Source: Paracoccaceae bacterium
GTDB taxonomy: Bacteria > Pseudomonadota > Alphaproteobacteria > Rhodobacterales > Rhodobacteraceae
Assembly (NCBI GenBank): GCA_020852535.1
Contig: JADZAO010000076.1
Span: 1-8,337 of the forward strand
Direction: 5' to 3'
Length of the DNA stretch: 8,337 nucleotides
Position numbers and translations under genes: made by a program. Shown here in pieces: positions 1 through 5,651 of this stretch (positions within the stretch are counted from its first letter, which is position 1; each line of letters starts with the position of its first letter). The notes below the pieces were generated by a model. That model ran no database searches. It was not told where the DNA came from and was given only the letters and a program-made list of their open reading frames with translations.

Positions 1-34
1 GTGGTCCGTGGTCCGTGGTCCGTGGTCCGTGGTC
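1..34. repeat. 7-bp tandem repeat (GTGGTCC)n at the left edge
   Basis: The window opens inside an array of the unit GTGGTCC: four perfect copies and a fifth lacking its last base, after which the sequence becomes GAGTG. The array may continue to the left. It encodes nothing visible and lies about 80 bp upstream of the tRNA remnant. It could be a simple slippage array or a low-complexity border of the island; nothing in the window separates these. Confidence 0.85.
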
Positions 35-116
35 GAGTGTTGGGAAGGAAAATTTGGGAAATCAAAGAGTTATCTTCTAAATCGCTGATTTTCCTGAGTT
101 ATTGTAATCCCTAGGG

Positions 117-167
117 TTTCGGCTCATAACCTGAAGGCCACAAGTTCAAATTCTGCCCCCGCAACCA
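117..167 (+). pseudogene. 3' remnant of an initiator tRNA-Met (CAT) gene
   Basis: The sequence reads as anticodon arm, variable loop, T arm, 3' acceptor strand and CCA of an initiator tRNA: anticodon CAT at 125-127 in a CTCATAA loop, TTCAAAT T-loop at 145-151, and CCCCCGCAACCA at 156-167. The 5' half (acceptor, D arm) is missing, because bases 91-116 show no matching arm. Both surviving stems contain mismatches compared with the usual CAGG/CCTG pairings, so it is a decayed partial copy, not a working gene. Such 3' tRNA fragments are typical scars of tRNA-targeting integrases (one end of an integrated island). No second copy or integrase is in the window. Confidence 0.8.
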
Positions 168-244
168 ATAAATCTAAGATAAAAATCGCAGGGATGCTCG
201 GTATCTCGCAGTAGCATTTGCGTTGCGTGTTGGCTGAGCGCAAA
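157..244 (+). pseudogene. higA antitoxin gene fragment (dead duplicate)
   Basis: These 88 bases align without gaps to 1911-1998, inside the intact higA downstream, with 11 mismatches by direct count (87.5% identity). In the higA frame the copy reads PATNKSKIKIAGMLGISQ, then a TAG stop at 212-214 (CAG in the intact gene), then HLRCVLAERK. It covers the helix-turn-helix core only; the start, the ends and any promoter are absent. Similarity starts exactly in CCCCGCAACCA, which is also the 3' end of the tRNA remnant, and stops after GAGCGCAAA. It is a non-functional relic, interesting for where it is joined. Confidence 0.9.
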
Positions 245-341
245 CCAGCGCCTAGGGTAGAGGCAAAAAACGCCCAAAACAAAGCCAATCCCCAAAAATA
301 TGGGCAAATCCGCCCAAAATAAACAAGAACGTCAAATATCC
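245..341. other. A-rich intergenic spacer, no gene seen
   Basis: This stretch, rich in short A runs and GCCC/GGGC words, lies between the higA fragment and the end of the RES pseudogene. I see no convincing ORF, terminator or long repeat. An 84-residue open frame that begins at 300 runs into the RES gene on the opposite strand and looks like chance. Confidence 0.5.
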
Positions 342-1034
342 CTAAATGACAGCAAAGACCTTTTTGCTATTCAAATTCTTAACATAATCAACAGAGATTC
401 CATTCCAGTGATAGGCAAAATGCCTACCTTGGGTCGGGATAGGTGTCACATCAGGCCAAAATGCCGCGATGCAGTTGCCGCCTCCATAGCGGACACTAGG
501 CCAAGTGATCCCGTTGGATCCGGCTGCGCGACGCCGAGCGCCGAAGATATGTGAGGCCGTATAATCGTCTGGATGTAACAGGTCGGCTAATCCCGTGACA
601 TCATTAAACTCTGCGTTCACCGAACCGATTAATTCGCGGAACTGAGAGGTCCAGCCCGGAGCCTCCGCTGTGGCTAGCATCGTCTTCGTGTGGTGGTGGA
701 TTGTTTCTGCAAGGGCCACTTCGGTACGGTCGCTTGCACAGTAAAGGTCAAAAGTACCGTCTGAAAAACGGCCAGGCCGCAGGGGTGAGCAGTAGACAAA
801 CGGGGCCATGACTAAGCTAGCACCTAGTCCGCTGACGCGGCGCGCTACTGGCATCTTAGACAGATTGCCAACACTATCGCGAATGCGTGGGTTGAACTTT
901 GCTTCTGCTGATGTAAGTGCTTCCTAGTCGGCAGGATCAGCAATATCCTCAAAAAAATCTATTGGCGGATAAATCGAGCGGATGATCCGTGCACTGCGGG
1001 GCCAGATCACCCGCGAACACGGCACAGTAATCAT
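342..1034 (-). pseudogene. RES-domain toxin, disrupted by an amber stop
   Basis: Reading from the ATG at 1034 gives a 230-codon RES-family frame interrupted only by TAG at codon 37 (924-926). RES toxins (MbcT, ParT relatives) act on NAD+ or use it for ADP-ribosylation. The first 36 codons align without gaps to the intact RES toxin at 4383-5066, including R16 and the FExxADPxD stretch; the stop sits where the intact protein has Leu37. Later landmarks are GRF (88-90), the presumed catalytic Glu110, and Ser173 in the GSNGI motif. Cys99 occupies the position of Tyr98 of the intact paralogue, a possible second lesion. The ATG overlaps the antitoxin stop as ATGA, the normal antitoxin-toxin arrangement. 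Restart at Met61 (854) would lack the N-terminal arginine region, so I call it inactive unless the stop is read through or is a sequencing error. Confidence 0.88.
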
Positions 1035-1432
1035 GCACCACGCTCAGCGTCTAGATAGGAGCGCACATCGATTAGATCGGTGATTTCTCCACGCAACATG
1101 ATGTCGAGCGCAGTTTGGCCGCCGAAGTTTTGATTGGGCTTGCGGATCCATGCATAACCTCGCGTCGCTTCTCTGAAGAGATAGCGCAGCCCTTTATGGA
1201 TGCCCATCAAGATGGCCATGCGCGCTCGCAGATCGCGGTCGATGCTGCCTTCCTTCCAGCGTGCCCAAGTGCGCTGGGCCATGTCGCTCAAGAGGAGACG
1301 CGCTTCTAGGTCGCTCAACTGCCATGCGCGAAACAGGTTGACAGTGGTGCGCGCAAGGGCTGCTGCCTCTTCTTGCGTGATGGTGGGCAGGTTAGGCCGT
1401 GAGACCGTTGGTTGGATTGTGGCAAGCTGCAT
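1031..1432 (-). CDS. Xre/MbcA/ParS-family antitoxin of the broken RES module
   Basis: This 133-residue protein is the partner of the RES toxin downstream. Residues about 20-85 form a helical Xre-like HTH region (RTWARWKEGS near 54-63), and residues about 92-133 carry the Xre/MbcA/ParS C-terminal toxin-binding domain, with the recognisable WIRKPNQNFGG, the LRGEITDL stretch and the closing YLDAERG. Antitoxins of this class block the RES active site and repress their own operon. I choose the ATG at 1432 because AAAGGG lies 8 bp upstream of it; an alternative start at 1480 would fall inside the operator and upstream of the -10 box. The gene is fully open although its toxin is not, so it may be an orphan antitoxin in practice. 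Confidence 0.9.
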   Translation of the reverse strand: MQLATIQPTVSRPNLPTITQEEAAALARTTVNLFRAWQLSDLEARLLLSDMAQRTWARWKEGSIDRDLRARMAILMGIHKGLRYLFREATRGYAWIRKPNQNFGGQTALDIMLRGEITDLIDVRSYLDAERGA

Positions 1433-1438
1433 GTAAAA

Positions 1439-1479
1439 TGCCCTTTGGCACAAAGGAGTATAATAAATGCCATTTGGCA
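1439..1479 (-). promoter_or_regulatory. Paired palindromic operator and promoter of Xre-RES module 1
   Basis: Two near-identical inverted repeats lie directly upstream of the antitoxin: TGCCCTTTGGCA at 1439-1450 and TGCCATTTGGCA at 1468-1479, 29 bp apart from start to start (roughly three helical turns). On the minus strand a good -10 box, TATACT, sits between them (1457-1462); the -35 is weak (AACTTT around 1480-1485). The layout fits autorepression by the HTH antitoxin binding both sites around the -10. Binding itself is inferred. Confidence 0.65.
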
Positions 1480-1514
1480 AAAGTTTTTTAGTGAAATATT
1501 TTATTTGATAGTTT

Positions 1515-1552
1515 TATAATTTTTTAGTTGAATATGTAATCATTTTGATTAC
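1515..1552 (+). promoter_or_regulatory. Probable higBA promoter and operator
   Basis: A consensus -10 TATAAT occurs at 1515-1520 in a very AT-rich stretch, with a poor -35 (TGAAAT, 1492-1497). Downstream is a perfect palindrome, GTAATCA-TTT-TGATTAC, at 1536-1552, ending 10 bp before the higB ATG. It is the best candidate for the HigA operator. An alternative promoter is TTGAAT (1529-1534) with TACACT (1551-1556), which would place the palindrome in the spacer but leave almost no leader. Confidence 0.55.
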
Positions 1553-1562
1553 ACTATTGGGG

Positions 1563-1838
1563 ATGATTAAGACCTTTTCTAGTAAACAGCTGCAAGCTTT
1601 GTGGGAGACAGGGAAATCGAAGATCGACAGCCGAATGCAAGTACGCATTTTGCGTCGTCTAGATGCTCTTGACGCCGCAAGCACAGCTGAAGACCTTAGC
1701 CTTCCTGGGTTCGATTTCCATAGCTTGCGAGGTTACACACCAACCCGCTACACGATCCATGTAAACGGCCCGTGGTGTATTACTTTCGAGTTCCGAGATG
1801 GTGATGCCTATCTGTTAGACTATGAGCAATATCACTAG
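1563..1838 (+). CDS. higB: HigB-type mRNA interferase toxin (RelE/HigB superfamily)
   Basis: This 91-residue protein has the HigB layout: an opening MIKTF strand, TGKSKID (17-23), a helical RILRRLDALD (28-37), LPGFDFHSLRG (48-57), and the core WCITFEFRDGDAYLLDYEQYH at the C terminus. The family cleaves mRNA at the ribosome and is neutralised by HigA. Length is usual for the family and there is no visible lesion. The ATG at 1563 matches the typical MIK start; a TTG at 1545 would only add six residues. A GGGG lies immediately before it and is not a well-spaced ribosome site. The toxin-first order, with the antitoxin directly after it, is the hallmark of higBA. It is divergent from the Xre-RES module upstream. 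Confidence 0.93.
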   Translation: MIKTFSSKQLQALWETGKSKIDSRMQVRILRRLDALDAASTAEDLSLPGFDFHSLRGYTPTRYTIHVNGPWCITFEFRDGDAYLLDYEQYH

Positions 1839-1848
1839 AAAGAAAACA

Positions 1849-2148
1849 ATGATCCGCAATCCAGACCGCTGTCCGACGCATCCTGGCGAATTGCTTCGCG
1901 AGGACGTGATCCCCGCAACCAATAAGTCTAAGACAGAAATCGCAGAGATGCTCGGCATCTCGCGGCAGCATTTGCATGGCGTCTTAGCTGAGCGCAAAGC
2001 CGTCAGTCCGGAAGTTGCGGTGCGTCTTGGGAAGCTTTTTGGCAACGCGCCGCTTTTTTGGATCAGGCTGCAGGGCGCCTATGATGCGTGGCATGCGGCG
2101 CGCGAGGTGGATGTTTCTGATATTCCGACACTTAACGTGGCCGCGTGA
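1849..2148 (+). CDS. higA: HigA antitoxin, Xre-type HTH
   Basis: This 99-residue antitoxin has the HigA opening PTHPGELLREDV (9-20), an HTH at about 27-50 (KTEIAEMLGISRQHLHGVLAE), then SPEVAVRLGKLFG and the family's FWIRLQGAYDAWHA segment (70-83). It would bind HigB and repress the operon. Two starts are possible: ATG 1849, preceded by the purine-rich AGAAAG, and ATG 1822, which overlaps higB by 17 bp and adds nine residues but has no ribosome site. I prefer 1849. Bases 1911-1921 (CCCCGCAACCA) are identical to the 3' end of the tRNA remnant, and 1911-1998 are duplicated as a dead fragment at 157-244. Confidence 0.92.
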   Translation: MIRNPDRCPTHPGELLREDVIPATNKSKTEIAEMLGISRQHLHGVLAERKAVSPEVAVRLGKLFGNAPLFWIRLQGAYDAWHAAREVDVSDIPTLNVAA

Positions 2149-2151
2149 GAT

Positions 2152-2201
2152 ACCGACGATAATCGGGAACGCCCATAGGGCATTGTCGGTTAGTTCCCGA
2201 T
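2152..2201. repeat. Interleaved inverted repeats after higA
   Basis: Three pairings are nested or crossed in 50 bp: ACCGACGAT (2152-2160) with ATTGTCGGT (2182-2190), eight Watson-Crick pairs plus one G-T; ATCGGGAAC (2162-2170) with GTTCCCGAT (2193-2201), nine perfect pairs; and the small hairpin GCCC-ATA-GGGC (2171-2181). Because the arms of the first two alternate, RNA could form a pseudoknot or switch between two hairpins. It begins only 4 bp after the higA stop. There is no U-tract, so it is not a standard terminator. It might stabilise the higBA mRNA 3' end or be a protein-binding or recombination site; the function is unknown. Confidence 0.6.
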
Positions 2202-2382
2202 CGGTCGGAAAGATCAATATCTTTGCTAGGGTACATAAGAATGCTGCCTAGTAGCTATCTTGATTTCTGATTTTTATCTCTTGAAGGTGTCCAAACAGGT
2301 CTAGTTATCCCTAGCGTGAAGTATGGCAATTATAAACTATTAGCTATAATCAAACTAAATATGCTTTCGCCCTTTTTTCCCC
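2202..2382. other. Convergent intergenic spacer, no gene seen
   Basis: This AT-rich stretch lies between the convergent higA and rloB-like genes. I find no convincing small ORF, tRNA or U-tailed terminator for either side. Confidence 0.5.
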
Positions 2383-2943
2383 TCAAGGCTCGATAAGCTT
2401 GAGATGCTCTAAAAGCTTGGCCAGATTTGGTTCAACTTTGGCAGCTCTCAACACGTCTTCGAGCTTGATCTTTTTCTGAAGATCAATTGCCGACATGGGC
2501 TTCTTATAATCTTTCCAGATAGCGGATAGTTTATCCTTTGAGTAGCCTCGGGGCGGGGCATCATTTTTATGACCGGAAAAATGGCGAAGCAGGAGCCCTT
2601 CGAAGTCCGGGCGCTGCCAGATTGCGATTATCCCGCTCCGCTCTAGAATTTTCTGTGCTTCGACACGATCCGGCGATCGTTCATCTAGCCCATCCGTATC
2701 TAGCATTATAGCCTGTGCTGTGAATTTTCGGCCTAGCGTGATATCCTCCTCAAGCTTGCGCTGCGCATTCTCTGCCAGCTTCAGCGGGTTGCCGGAGGCC
2801 TGAAGCTTCACAATGCTTAAGTGAACCTTGATTCCTTTCTCGTTGACCAGCCGCTGAAGCATAGCTCCATAGCCTTGCTCACTTTCTCCTTCACATGCGA
2901 GGAAAACCCTTTTCTGAGGTTCTATTTTTGAACGCTTTGTCAT
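2383..2943 (-). CDS. RloB-like protein (TOPRIM-like; AbiL/RloAB defence)
   Basis: This is a 186-residue partner of the ATPase encoded just upstream on the same strand; its ATG overlaps the ATPase stop as ATGA, implying coupled translation. Visible RloB-type features in order are VFLACEGESEQGY (13-25), with an early acidic patch after a beta strand; IMLDTDG (79-85), giving a DxD motif; and IWQRPDFEGLLLRHFSGH (108-124). The EGE...DxD pattern is compatible with a TOPRIM-like metal-binding fold and a nuclease-type effector, as proposed for effectors paired with AAA15 ATPases. RloA/RloB-type pairs are known from restriction-linked loci and, as AbiL, from phage abortive infection. The nuclease role is inference; family membership is moderately sure. 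DUF4435 (AriB of PARIS) is the main alternative. No lesion is seen. Confidence 0.72.
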   Translation of the reverse strand: MTKRSKIEPQKRVFLACEGESEQGYGAMLQRLVNEKGIKVHLSIVKLQASGNPLKLAENAQRKLEEDITLGRKFTAQAIMLDTDGLDERSPDRVEAQKILERSGIIAIWQRPDFEGLLLRHFSGHKNDAPPRGYSKDKLSAIWKDYKKPMSAIDLQKKIKLEDVLRAAKVEPNLAKLLEHLKLIEP

Positions 2944-4148
2944 CCTATATTTGGGACCCCACCATAGACCCCACCGAGGTAGTTTTGTAGAAAGTTCTCC
3001 TCGCGCCGAATCCCCTTAATGTCGCTGAGGCCATAGACTTGGGTCGCTCCGTCCCGCGTTTTTTCACAAAGAAGGATCTCCTCCTTAAGAAGCTTGTTAA
3101 GTAATGACGTTGCGTGGCAGTTCATCCAAAGCTGGGCGCCATAACGGTTTCTCTCTGGGTCAGCAAACCATTGAACGATCTCTGAGAGAATGGACGGGTG
3201 GATTGATGCGTCAAGTTCATCAATCACTGCCACTCCCCCGTGCGCGAGCGTTCGGTGAATAATTGGGTAGATCTTAAAAAATTGTTGTGTCCCGTGACTT
3301 TCGAAGAACATCTCAACCGGTCGATCGAGCCCAGCGTGCGTGAAATGGACGCCTAGCCTATCGTTCTTCTCAAAGATCTGGACCTGTTCGACTCCAAGGT
3401 CAATGCGCCCGATATCACGGTTTAACGCGGTGAGTAGTTCCGAATTTCTAGCGTAGCGTTTCAGTAGCTCAAGGTCGTCTTGCTCCAATAGATTCACTAA
3501 GATGTTTGCTTCGACGTTATTAGCTCCTCTTATGAAGTTCAGTGCATGCTGGTTGTTGAGTTGTCCCAGTGTGGCGAGGACGCTCGCGTTTTGCCGCAAA
3601 ACACCTTTAAGAACTGAAAGCTGTGATCTACTCGCAAACCAAGGCGCGGCTTTCACCGTTCCTACCTCGTCACGTTCGAATACACGAACCAGCCTAGTCG
3701 AGCCGTTCGGATGATAGTGCAGGCTTTCGTGAAGAACTCGATCTCTCCCGTCATTTCGGCCACTGAGTTCAAGTGAATAGACGTAGGGGCAAGTTTCTTT
3801 CGTTCCTGTGAGCGGCTTTTCAGGTCCGGTAAAAGTAATTGATAGCTTAGTAGGCGCAAAATATTTTTCTTTAATTAGAAACTTCTCGTAGGGTAAAGGA
3901 GCCTGCGGTTTGTAGTCAAAGCTGGACCGCACAAACCAACCAAGGAAAGTGATCGCCTTCAGGATGTTCGATTTACCTGAGGCGTTTGGCCCGTAAATGG
4001 CGATCACACGGGGTGCGCGATCCTTTGACCCATCATGAATCTTGACGAGTCGTCCAGCTTCCTCGGGTGCCTTTTGACCGACGGTCAGGTCAATCGCCTG
4101 TCGTTCTCGAATGGAGTAGAAGTTCTCAATCTCAAGCTTATAGATCAT
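2940..4148 (-). CDS. AAA15-type ATPase, RloA-like (AbiL/RloAB defence)
   Basis: This 402-residue SMC/ABC-like ATPase is of the OLD/AAA15 type. It has an N-terminal KLEIENFYSI strand (4-13), Walker A GPNASGKS (53-60), an ABC-signature-like ESHGTQQF (283-290), Walker B VAVIDELDASIHP (306-318) with D310 and E311, and an H-switch in NCHATS (343-348). The end, NFLQNYLGGVYGGVPNIG, is common in this ATPase group. Such ATPases sense infection or regulate a linked effector, here the RloB-like protein translated from the ATGA overlap. I prefer ATG 4148 because GGAGGG lies 4 bp upstream; an ATG at 4175 would add nine residues but would begin upstream of the proposed -10. All ATPase motifs look intact. 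Confidence 0.88.
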   Translation of the reverse strand: MIYKLEIENFYSIRERQAIDLTVGQKAPEEAGRLVKIHDGSKDRAPRVIAIYGPNASGKSNILKAITFLGWFVRSSFDYKPQAPLPYEKFLIKEKYFAPTKLSITFTGPEKPLTGTKETCPYVYSLELSGRNDGRDRVLHESLHYHPNGSTRLVRVFERDEVGTVKAAPWFASRSQLSVLKGVLRQNASVLATLGQLNNQHALNFIRGANNVEANILVNLLEQDDLELLKRYARNSELLTALNRDIGRIDLGVEQVQIFEKNDRLGVHFTHAGLDRPVEMFFESHGTQQFFKIYPIIHRTLAHGGVAVIDELDASIHPSILSEIVQWFADPERNRYGAQLWMNCHATSLLNKLLKEEILLCEKTRDGATQVYGLSDIKGIRREENFLQNYLGGVYGGVPNIG

Positions 4149-4165
4149 CTGGCCCTCCGATGTCA

Positions 4166-4194
4166 AAAATATCAAACTGAAGGGGCGCTTTCAA
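4166..4194 (-). promoter_or_regulatory. Promoter of the rloA-rloB-like operon
   Basis: On the minus strand, TTGAAA (4189-4194) is followed after 17 bp by TATTTT (4166-4171), a good sigma70-type promoter. Transcription would start near 4159, giving a leader of about ten bases that carries the GGAGGG ribosome site (4153-4158). Such a short leader makes extra RNA-level control unlikely. Confidence 0.6.
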
Positions 4195-4382
4195 CAAAAT
4201 TTCTGCAATATTGGTCGTTCGTTTGCAAAAATATGGGGATTTATCATGGTGGGGGCTTGATTTCACAGTTGTTCAGACTGGTTTCTGTTTAGCTGTAAGG
4301 GAAATTATGCTCCAACTTTAGTTTGGGTAATCCCCGACGAGTTTTTGAAGCCTGCCGAGGCAGTGAATGTTATATGTATGCC
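4195..4382. other. Intergenic spacer between the RES toxin and rloA-like genes
   Basis: I see no gene here. A small hairpin, CTGCC/GGCAG, lies near 4352-4363 on the minus strand, just after the RES stop, but it lacks a U-tract and is not called as a terminator. Confidence 0.45.
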
Positions 4383-5066
4383 TCAGACCAACATTCGTTT
4401 TTCATAAATGGTGGCAATCTTCTCGCCGTCCCAGATGTAGCAGAGATGCCGCTCCTGACGGCAATTGGATAATAAGCGAGGGCGGAATACCGCTACGCAT
4501 TCTCCGATTTTATCACGCACACTGAGATAAAGAATTCCATCGGAGCCTCCTTTCCGGAGTTCGGCAGCGAGTGCCTGTGACATGCTGTAGTTGTTGGGGT
4601 GGTAATAAGCAGGATGGCTGTCACGCATCTGGTGAATGTCATGTAGTTCGCCATTCAAATCGACCGCATAGACCCGCATGTCGATCTCTTGTGCGGGTTC
4701 ATTAGTCGCCTGTAAGAACTTGGTACGATGGTAGCGGGTCTCTTTAACGGCCGTCTCAACTGTCAAGCTGGCGTAAAAAACTCCATACTCTCCGTTTGTG
4801 AAGCGATTGCCTTCAGGATTCAGGTGCGTAAATGCCGCCATAATTGGCGACGTGCCGGGACCAGAAACCCGATCTTCGGGCGCAACAAGGGAGATGTCGC
4901 CAACCTCCTCACGGAGCCGGTCGTTTGTCATTCCTTCGATCTGATATAGAGCATCAAGATCCTGTGGATCGGCGACGTTCTCAAACAGGTTGATCAGTGG
5001 GAATCTGCTTGGCACGATCCGGAAGCAAGGACACCAAGAGACCTTCGTTTTGGGAATATCCGTCAT
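4383..5066 (-). CDS. RES-domain toxin, intact (Xre-RES module 2)
   Basis: This 227-residue RES toxin is complete and slightly shorter than the disrupted copy at 342-1034. Landmarks are R16 in FRIV, NRF (87-89), Y98 in VFYAS, E109 in AVKET eleven residues later, and S175 in the GSDGI motif, followed by VRDKIGECVAVFRP. The R, Y, E, S set with the 11-residue Y-E spacing matches the known catalytic pocket of MbcT-type RES proteins, which deplete NAD+ (ParT instead ADP-ribosylates a target); which reaction applies here cannot be read from sequence. The start overlaps the antitoxin stop as TAATG, so translation is coupled. All landmark residues are present, so activity is expected. Confidence 0.93.
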   Translation of the reverse strand: MTDIPKTKVSWCPCFRIVPSRFPLINLFENVADPQDLDALYQIEGMTNDRLREEVGDISLVAPEDRVSGPGTSPIMAAFTHLNPEGNRFTNGEYGVFYASLTVETAVKETRYHRTKFLQATNEPAQEIDMRVYAVDLNGELHDIHQMRDSHPAYYHPNNYSMSQALAAELRKGGSDGILYLSVRDKIGECVAVFRPRLLSNCRQERHLCYIWDGEKIATIYEKRMLV

Positions 5067-5452
5067 TAGCCGCGCTGCGCATCAATGTATTGGCGCACGA
5101 CATAAAGATCCGCGACATTGCCAGAAGCCATTCGTTCAATGGCTGAACGTCCACCGAAGATTTCTGCCTTGTTAGGCTTACGTACCCATTGATCTGCTGT
5201 CTTGGGAAGAAGGATTTGTAGTCCTTTGTATATGCCTAGGATGTAGGAGATACGCTCCAGAGTATCCTTAGAAACAGCTGCGATTGCCCCGCGTTTCCAA
5301 GATTGGAATGTTGACCGACTCTCAAGTCCAAGCAGGTGCATCTGCTCCTGCTCTTTGAGGCTCCAAGCCTCTGCAATTTTGAAAAAAGTCCGTAAAGCAG
5401 GTCCGGTAAGGTCCTTGCGATCAAGCACCTTGGCCGTTGATGTCTTTGTCAT
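5066..5452 (-). CDS. Xre/MbcA/ParS-family antitoxin (Xre-RES module 2)
   Basis: This 128-residue partner of the intact RES toxin has an N-terminal helical HTH region with STFQSWKRGAI (47-57) and a C-terminal Xre/MbcA/ParS domain: QWVRKPNKAEIFGG (88-101), then SAIERMASGNVADL and the terminal YIDAQRG. It ends in TAATG, shared with the toxin start. ATG 5452 is chosen because CGAGGATC lies just upstream; an in-frame ATG at 5476 would fall on the -10 box. It is clearly related to the antitoxin at 1031-1432 (the same KPN, FGG and QRG/ERG landmarks) but has diverged so much that the two modules look separately acquired. Confidence 0.92.
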   Translation of the reverse strand: MTKTSTAKVLDRKDLTGPALRTFFKIAEAWSLKEQEQMHLLGLESRSTFQSWKRGAIAAVSKDTLERISYILGIYKGLQILLPKTADQWVRKPNKAEIFGGRSAIERMASGNVADLYVVRQYIDAQRG

Positions 5453-5475
5453 AATGGATCCTCGCTCTAATGCCA

Positions 5476-5504
5476 TAAATGTTCATATTTAAAACATAAG
5501 TCAA
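5476..5504 (-). promoter_or_regulatory. Promoter and candidate operator of Xre-RES module 2
   Basis: On the minus strand, TTGACT (5499-5504) and CATTTA (5476-5481) are separated by 17 bp. The spacer contains an inverted repeat, ATGTT (5479-5483) and AACAT (5493-5497), and a further GAACAT occurs at 5521-5526. These are plausible antitoxin-binding half-sites for autorepression. The sequence differs from the TGCC...GGCA operator of module 1, which argues against cross-regulation. Confidence 0.6.
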
Positions 5505-5651
5505 GAAATTGATTGAATCTGAACATGGGGTCCGGGGCCAACCCGCTAAATCTTGACTCGCTTGGTGACAAATACGAAATTCAATGCGGGACTGACGTAC
5601 AGGCATGATTTTCTCTTTTTCCAGACAACAAAATCATTAAAATTTAAGTCA

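Noticed and set aside
1..34. CRISPR array
   Set aside because: Units are 7 bp, directly adjacent and without spacers.
91..167. Complete, functional tRNA-fMet gene
   Set aside because: No 5' acceptor strand or D arm precedes the anticodon arm, and both remaining stems have mismatches.
300..554. 84-residue open frame on the plus strand
   Set aside because: It overlaps the RES pseudogene on the opposite strand, has no recognisable motif and no clear ribosome site; most likely chance.
157..1921. The two CCCCGCAACCA copies as an attL/attR pair bounding a small element
   Set aside because: The second copy lies within the higA coding sequence and is fully explained by the higA duplication; no integrase lies between them.
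2383..4148. PARIS (AriA/AriB) system
   Set aside because: The ATPase type is compatible, but the small partner's EGE, DTDG and PDFEGLLLRHF motifs read more like RloB than DUF4435; kept only as an alternative.
4345..4370. Rho-independent terminator after the intact RES toxin
   Set aside because: The hairpin is only five pairs and is not followed by a U-tract on either strand.
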